A DNA stretch of 64,000 nt, from assembly GCF_014699075.1 (NCBI RefSeq), contig NZ_JACXAB010000003.1:401536-465535 (forward strand), written 5' to 3'. Positions 60,568 to 64,000 of the stretch are shown in pieces. The translations under genes and the position numbers were made by a program. The notes below the pieces were generated by a model. That model was not told the origin of the DNA. It did not search any database and saw only the letters and a program-made list of their open reading frames with translations. Source of the stretch: Microvirga sp. (GTDB taxonomy: Bacteria > Pseudomonadota > Alphaproteobacteria > Rhizobiales > Beijerinckiaceae). The first letter of the stretch is position 1. The number at the start of each line of letters is the position of its first letter.

Positions 60568-61347
60568 CTACATGGCCTTGGGCATCGCGGCGATGTCGCG
60601 CACGGTCCCATTCACGCCAGCAATCATCCCGACTTCAGAGGCCTTTCCGGTTGCCAGATCGACCTTGTAGAGCGACTTGCCGTTCATGAGCCAACCCTCG
60701 TTGGTGGCATCGCTGGATACGATGTCGAAGGCCGCCGCGCCGGCCTCCATGCCCAGCATGCCGACCGAGTTCAGCACGCCGTCGTTGGGCGGCGCCTGCT
60801 TGACGAGCACGCCAGCAGCTTCGATGTCGTAGAGCACCGTCTCCTTCGCGCCCTTCATGGAATTGGTGTAGGCGCCGGCCACGACCTTCGGCATCTTGCC
60901 CTTGTGCATGTCGGCGTCGGCGAACTTCAGCCCGCCGTCCTTCGTGACCTTGCCGTCATCCACATTGACGCGAAGGTTCATGCCGTCCGAGCCGATAATC
61001 CGCAGCCGGTCCGCCACCGGGTTGAAATCGACGGTCGCCATGGTGCCGGGCGCGAGCATGGCGTCGAGCTTGGACTTCATGGTGGCCTTGCCCGTCGCTG
61101 GATCGATGGTCACCACCGTTCCGTCAGTGACAACGCCATAGAGCATGCCGTCGGCCGGGCGCACATCGATGCCGACAAGGGCGCCGGAGAGGCCCGAGAC
61201 CTTCATCGAACGCTCGACCTTCTTGCCCGCCACATCCACGATGGCAATCGTGTCGTCTCCCACGAGAGCCGCGACGCTCTGCGCCTGCGCGGCACCGGCA
61301 ATGAGAGATGACCCGATGAGAGCCATGGCCAAGGGTGTGAACTTCAT
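60568..61347 (-). CDS. Exported DUF4394 protein, probable ECF regulon member
   Basis: 259 residues. Signal peptide 1-22 (MALIGSSLIAGAAQAQ). The rest is a repeating beta-propeller type sequence: VGIDVRPADGMLYGVVTDGTVVTIDPATGKA, TVDFNPVADRLRIIGSDGMNLRVNVDDGK and GWLMNGKSLYKVDLATGKASEVG. DUF4394, function unknown. It is divergent from the sigma gene, with GGAGG ahead of the ATG and a promoter (61396-61424) that matches the sigma factor's own. Confidence 0.87.
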   Translation of the reverse strand: MKFTPLAMALIGSSLIAGAAQAQSVAALVGDDTIAIVDVAGKKVERSMKVSGLSGALVGIDVRPADGMLYGVVTDGTVVTIDPATGKATMKSKLDAMLAPGTMATVDFNPVADRLRIIGSDGMNLRVNVDDGKVTKDGGLKFADADMHKGKMPKVVAGAYTNSMKGAKETVLYDIEAAGVLVKQAPPNDGVLNSVGMLGMEAGAAAFDIVSSDATNEGWLMNGKSLYKVDLATGKASEVGMIAGVNGTVRDIAAMPKAM

Positions 61348-61395
61348 AGGATGATCCTCCGGCTGAAACCTCCGGTCGTCAGCGACCAGCATTGC

Positions 61396-61424
61396 GCATA
61401 CCCGCCGGAATCCTCTATGGATGC
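61396..61424 (-). promoter_or_regulatory. ECF-type promoter for the DUF4394 gene
   Basis: On the minus strand GCATCCA (61424-61418), 16 bases, GTATGC (61401-61396), then 48 bases to the ATG at 61347. One of three sites sharing element and spacing. Confidence 0.65.
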
Positions 61425-61453
61425 AGGGGTGGTGAATTTATCTCAGCCCTTCT

Positions 61454-61482
61454 GCATCCAGCGGCAGGGTTCGGGTGTATCC
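61454..61482 (+). promoter_or_regulatory. ECF-type promoter for the sigma-anti-sigma operon
   Basis: GCATCCA (61454-61460), 16 bases, GTATCC (61477-61482), then 26 bases to the GTG at 61509. With the divergent site it forms the TGGATGCAG/CTGCATCCA inverted repeat, since the two -35 elements face away from each other. Implies autoregulation. Confidence 0.65.
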
Positions 61483-61508
61483 TTGGCAAGTGGAAACGGA
61501 GTTCTCGC

Positions 61509-62075
61509 GTGAAGGCAGTGCTGGGGGAGATCGCCTCCCCGGCCTTGGACCTGAACCACGCCCTCGGCCAGTGCGCCCGGGGCGATCGCGCGGCCCTGCG
61601 TGCCATCTACGACATTGAGGCACCGCGGATGCTGGGCGTCGCCATGCGGCTCCTGCGGCGACGGGCTTTGGCCGAGGAAGCCGTGCACGACACTTTTCTC
61701 CAGGTTTGGCGCAAGGCGGACAGCTTCGATCCGGCCCGCGGCGATGCCCGCTCCTGGCTCTACGCCATCCTGCGCAACCGGGCGCTCAACATCCTGCGCG
61801 GCGAGACCCGCACCGACCTGGTCGAGGATTTCGAGCCCATGGGGCTCGCGAGCGATGAGGAGAACGCTGAAACCGTCATGATGCGCCTGTCCGACACGGG
61901 AAGCCTCAAGCGCTGCCTGGAGCGCCTGGAGCCCTCGCGGCGCCAGGCCATCACGCTCGCCTATATCCACGGGCTCAGCCATGGGGAACTCGCCGGCCGC
62001 CTCGGCGTGCCGCTCGGCACGATCAAGTCCTGGATCCGCCGGTCCCTGCTGGCGCTACGGGAGTGCATGGCATGA
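61509..62075 (+). CDS. ECF sigma factor, SigK-like
   Basis: 188 residues from GTG 61509, behind CGGAG. Region 2: ALRAIYDIEAPRMLGVAMRLLRRRALAEEAVHDTFLQVWRKADSFDPARGDARSWLYAILRNRALNILRG, then a linker, then region 4: LKRCLERLEPSRRQAITLAYIHGLSHGELAGRLGVPLGTIKSWIRRSLLALRECM. The region pattern is of the RskA-controlled group. The stop overlaps the anti-sigma start as ATGA. The name SigK-like rests on resemblance and on the RskA and fasciclin neighbours. Confidence 0.9.
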   Translation: MKAVLGEIASPALDLNHALGQCARGDRAALRAIYDIEAPRMLGVAMRLLRRRALAEEAVHDTFLQVWRKADSFDPARGDARSWLYAILRNRALNILRGETRTDLVEDFEPMGLASDEENAETVMMRLSDTGSLKRCLERLEPSRRQAITLAYIHGLSHGELAGRLGVPLGTIKSWIRRSLLALRECMA

Positions 62076-62806
62076 CCCGCGACGATCAGGACCGTCTGGC
62101 CGCCGAGCATGTCCTCGGCCTCCTGGAGGGCGATGAGCGCGGGCTCGCCGAGCGTCTCATCGCGTCGGATGCATCCTTTCAGGCTCTCGTCCAGCAATGG
62201 CGCACCCGCTTTGCGGAATGGGACAACACGGCCGCCGACCTGCCGCCCGGTGAAGCCCTGTGGCAGCAGATCGAGGCCGGTCTCGAGGCCCAGCCTGCAG
62301 TCATGGCCGCAAGGCCTGTGGTGACCGCACGGCGGGAGACGTCGCCGGGGCTGCTGCAGGGGCTCTGGAACAGCCTCACCTTCTGGCGCGGCTTCGGCAT
62401 GGCCGGTGCGCTGGCCGGGCTCCTGCTCGCCATGGGCGTGGGCTATTTCGCCGACAAAGCCACCCGCCAGCCGACCCTCGTGGCGGTTCTCATGAGCGAG
62501 ACCAACCAGCCGGGCGCCGTGCTGCGCACCTTCGCGGATGGGCGCCTCGAGCTCATGCCGCTCGGTGACATGGAGATCCCGCACAATCACTCCATCCAGG
62601 TCTGGACCTTCCCGGAGCCGAACGGGGCGCCGGTTTCCGTGGGCGTCGTTCAAACCGCCAGGACGGTGCTGCTCGATCCCAGGAACCTGCCCCAGCCGCA
62701 CTCCAATCAACTGTTCGCGATCTCGGTCGAGCCGCTCACCGGTTCCCCCACGGGCCTGCCGACGGGACCTGTGGTGATGAAGGGCACGGCGTCCACAGCC
62801 CTGTGA
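62072..62806 (+). CDS. RskA-type membrane anti-sigma factor
   Basis: 244 residues. Cytoplasmic N-terminal zinc-less anti-sigma domain (RLAAEHVLGLLEGDERGLAERLIASDASFQALVQQWRTRFAEWDNTAADLPPGEALWQQIE), one membrane helix (GFGMAGALAGLLLAMGVGYFA, about 111-131), and an extracytoplasmic RskA domain (LVAVLMSETNQPGAVLRTFADGRLELMPLGDM to FAISVEPLTGSPTGLPTGPVVMKG). Start overlaps the sigma stop by 4 bases. Expected to hold the sigma factor at the membrane until proteolysis. Confidence 0.9.
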   Translation: MTRDDQDRLAAEHVLGLLEGDERGLAERLIASDASFQALVQQWRTRFAEWDNTAADLPPGEALWQQIEAGLEAQPAVMAARPVVTARRETSPGLLQGLWNSLTFWRGFGMAGALAGLLLAMGVGYFADKATRQPTLVAVLMSETNQPGAVLRTFADGRLELMPLGDMEIPHNHSIQVWTFPEPNGAPVSVGVVQTARTVLLDPRNLPQPHSNQLFAISVEPLTGSPTGLPTGPVVMKGTASTAL

Positions 62807-62868
62807 CGGTGCCCTATTTGTGACACGGATCGCGCCAATACTTTTGGCTAATCCTGAAGGAGGATGTC

Positions 62869-63078
62869 ATGGCTCCGCGCCAGCCGCCCGAGAGTTCGGA
62901 TGATGAGCAGATCAAGCATCTGCAGGCCCTTCACAAAGCCCTGCAAGAGAGCACGGCCATCGATAAGCTGCCCGTTGCTGAGATCAAGCAGGATGAACCG
63001 CACCTCGTAACGGCAGAAGAGGTCGAGATCGACCGCATTGAAGCATACCTGAGGGGTCCGACGGCGTTCACCGCCTGA
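62869..63078 (+). CDS. Small unknown protein between anti-sigma and fasciclin genes
   Basis: 69 residues, acidic, with an excellent AGGAGG site. PPESSDDEQIKHLQALHKALQESTAIDKLPVAEIKQDEPHLVTAEEVEIDRIEAYLRG is mainly helical. No family recognised. Sits 62 bases after the anti-sigma gene, possibly read from the same transcript. Confidence 0.6.
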   Translation: MAPRQPPESSDDEQIKHLQALHKALQESTAIDKLPVAEIKQDEPHLVTAEEVEIDRIEAYLRGPTAFTA

Positions 63079-63114
63079 CCCGAAATTTTTCTCTCTTCAC
63101 GAAAACGCGACCCC

Positions 63115-63143
63115 GCATCCAATCGCATCCATGCGGGGTATCC
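63115..63143 (+). promoter_or_regulatory. ECF-type promoter for the fasciclin gene
   Basis: GCATCCA (63115-63121), 16 bases, GTATCC (63138-63143), the third site with the same element and spacing. About 75 bases before the fasciclin ATG. Overlaps a 9-base hairpin ACCCCGCAT/ATGCGGGGT (63110-63139). Confidence 0.65.
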
Positions 63144-63217
63144 GCCCTGAAGGTTGAGCCTTCGGTCTCCGGCACAAAGCCGGGATCCTTAATCCAACCA
63201 ATTCAGGGACCAGATCC

Positions 63218-63787
63218 ATGAACATTCGCATTGCCTGCATGACTGCCGCCATCGCCCTTGCGGCTCCGGCTCTTGTGATGTCGCTGCCTGTCACCGCACA
63301 GGAGAAGACCACGACCGTTGGTGGCGCCCCGATGTATCCGTCGAAGAACATCGTCGAGAATGCCGTCAATTCGAAGGACCACACCACCCTCGTGGCCGCC
63401 GTGAAGGCCGCAGGCCTTGTCGAGACCCTGCAGGGCCAGGGCCCGTTCACGGTCTTCGCTCCGACCAACGCAGCCTTCACTAAGCTGCCGGCCGGCACGG
63501 TCGACACGCTCCTGAAGCCCGAGAACAAGGCGCAGCTCACCGGCGTGCTCACCTACCACGTGGTGGCCGGCAAGATGACCGCGCAGGATCTCGCAGCAAA
63601 AGTGAAGGAAGGCGGCGGCAAGGCCATGCTGAAGACCGTGCAGGGCGAAATGCTCACCGTCACGCCCTCCGGCAACACGCTCACCATCACCGACAAGAAG
63701 GGCGGCAAGTCCACCGTCTCCATCGCCGACGTGATGCAATCGAACGGCGTCATCCACGTGGTCGACACCGTTCTGCTGCCGGGCTGA
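63218..63787 (+). CDS. Exported fasciclin-domain protein
   Basis: 189 residues. Signal peptide about 1-27 ([19 protein letters not shown]). One FAS1 domain follows: [57 protein letters not shown] (H1 motif) to [15 protein letters not shown] and [14 protein letters not shown] (H2 motif). FAS1 proteins are adhesion or envelope-associated. In mycobacteria the MPT70/MPT83 FAS1 proteins are SigK-RskA targets, and here the gene lies downstream of a SigK-RskA pair. Confidence 0.92.
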   Translation: MNIRIACMTAAIALAAPALVMSLPVTAQEKTTTVGGAPMYPSKNIVENAVNSKDHTTLVAAVKAAGLVETLQGQGPFTVFAPTNAAFTKLPAGTVDTLLKPENKAQLTGVLTYHVVAGKMTAQDLAAKVKEGGGKAMLKTVQGEMLTVTPSGNTLTITDKKGGKSTVSIADVMQSNGVIHVVDTVLLPG

Positions 63788-63806
63788 TCCCCCCACAGCC
63801 CGGAAT

Positions 63807-63828
63807 GGGCGGAGCGAAAGCTCCGCCC
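63807..63828 (+). terminator. Hairpin after the fasciclin gene
   Basis: GGGCGGAGC/GCTCCGCCC around GAAA, followed by GGTTT, a weak terminator or mRNA-end hairpin 19 bases after the stop. Confidence 0.55.
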
Positions 63829-63852
63829 GGTTTCCCAGTGGTCACACACTTC

Positions 63853-63877
63853 AGCAGCCCTTCGGGGCTGCTTTTTT
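63853..63877 (+). terminator. Rho-independent terminator
   Basis: AGCAGCCC/GGGCTGCT around TTCG, then five more T. Probably the main end of the fasciclin transcript. Confidence 0.85.
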
Positions 63878-63970
63878 GACGTCTGTTGAAGGTATGCGGC
63901 AAACGAAAAAGGCCGCTCGTCGAGATTGTGTGCGTCAAGTTCTGCAAAGCGGGGCGGCCGAGCAGGCTGG

Positions 63971-64000
63971 CTAAGCGGCTTCGCGGAGTTGATCCTTCTT
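63971..64000 (-). CDS. Possible 3' end of a leftward gene, cut by window
   Basis: Read on the minus strand from the right edge, the frame KKDQLREAA ends in TAG at 63971. A GGCCGC/GCGGCC pair with a T run further left (about 63910-63958) could end it. Nine residues are too few to name it. Confidence 0.25.
   Translation of the reverse strand, partial: KKDQLREAA

Noticed and set aside
61418..61460. TGGATGCAG/CTGCATCCA as a repressor operator
   Set aside because: It is explained better as two back-to-back -35 elements of the divergent ECF promoters.

Overview
The window is a high-GC chromosomal segment from an alphaproteobacterium, most likely a member of the Hyphomicrobiales close to Methylobacteriaceae (Microvirga or Methylobacterium-like). 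That placement rests on remembered family resemblance, gene order (carA, yqeY, dnaG and rpoD close together; carB followed by greA) and the types of intergenic palindromes. It was not obtained by a search. Genes are dense on both strands. I see no prophage, transposase, CRISPR array or rRNA.

Layout. 1-7.6 kb: a Tad/Flp pilus locus (cpaE/tadZ cut by the left edge, a lone CpaC-type N-terminal domain on the opposite strand, cpaF, tadB, tadC, a TadG-like protein, two TadE-like pseudopilins), followed by a LuxR-type response regulator divergent from a PACE-family transporter. 9.4-10.5 kb: an HNH endonuclease with a small unknown partner behind an operator-like palindrome, then tRNA-Ile(CAU). 10.7-22 kb: glutathione, oxygenase, DNA-repair and transport genes, a secreted CAP-RTX protein, a beta-lactamase-fold hydrolase and an lrgAB pair. 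22-34 kb: rpoD, dnaG, yqeY and carA, interrupted by about 6 kb carrying a secreted RTX metalloprotease, an HWE histidine kinase and an IalB-type protein. 34-44 kb: small membrane, cupin, Ohr, methyltransferase, MFS, GtrA and SDR genes, then carB and greA. 44-48.5 kb: Lrp, an ELM1-like protein, trxB and a LysR regulator bracketed by palindromic repeats. 48.8-54.4 kb: a leftward run of aminotransferase, unknown 95-residue protein, EF-G-like GTPase and FadD. 54.5-61 kb: a solute-binding protein, VOC, sugar dehydrogenase, small transporters, a C13-like protease and a SemiSWEET.

The right end (60.5-63.9 kb) holds the most coherent system. A SigK-like ECF sigma factor overlaps an RskA-like anti-sigma gene. 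A divergent secreted DUF4394 protein and a downstream secreted fasciclin protein flank them. I read the same element, GCATCCA, 16 bases, GTATCC or GTATGC, upstream of the sigma gene, the DUF4394 gene and the fasciclin gene, each in the correct orientation. This looks like a self-contained autoregulated regulon controlling exported proteins.

Most of the window is ordinary chromosome. The observations I would follow up are the three-promoter ECF regulon, the AGCATCG/CGATGCT palindrome family around the LysR gene, the HNH pair with its operator, the paired Ohr operators, and two housekeeping-type proteins with altered key residues (DnaG zinc ligands, EF-G-like GTPase histidine).
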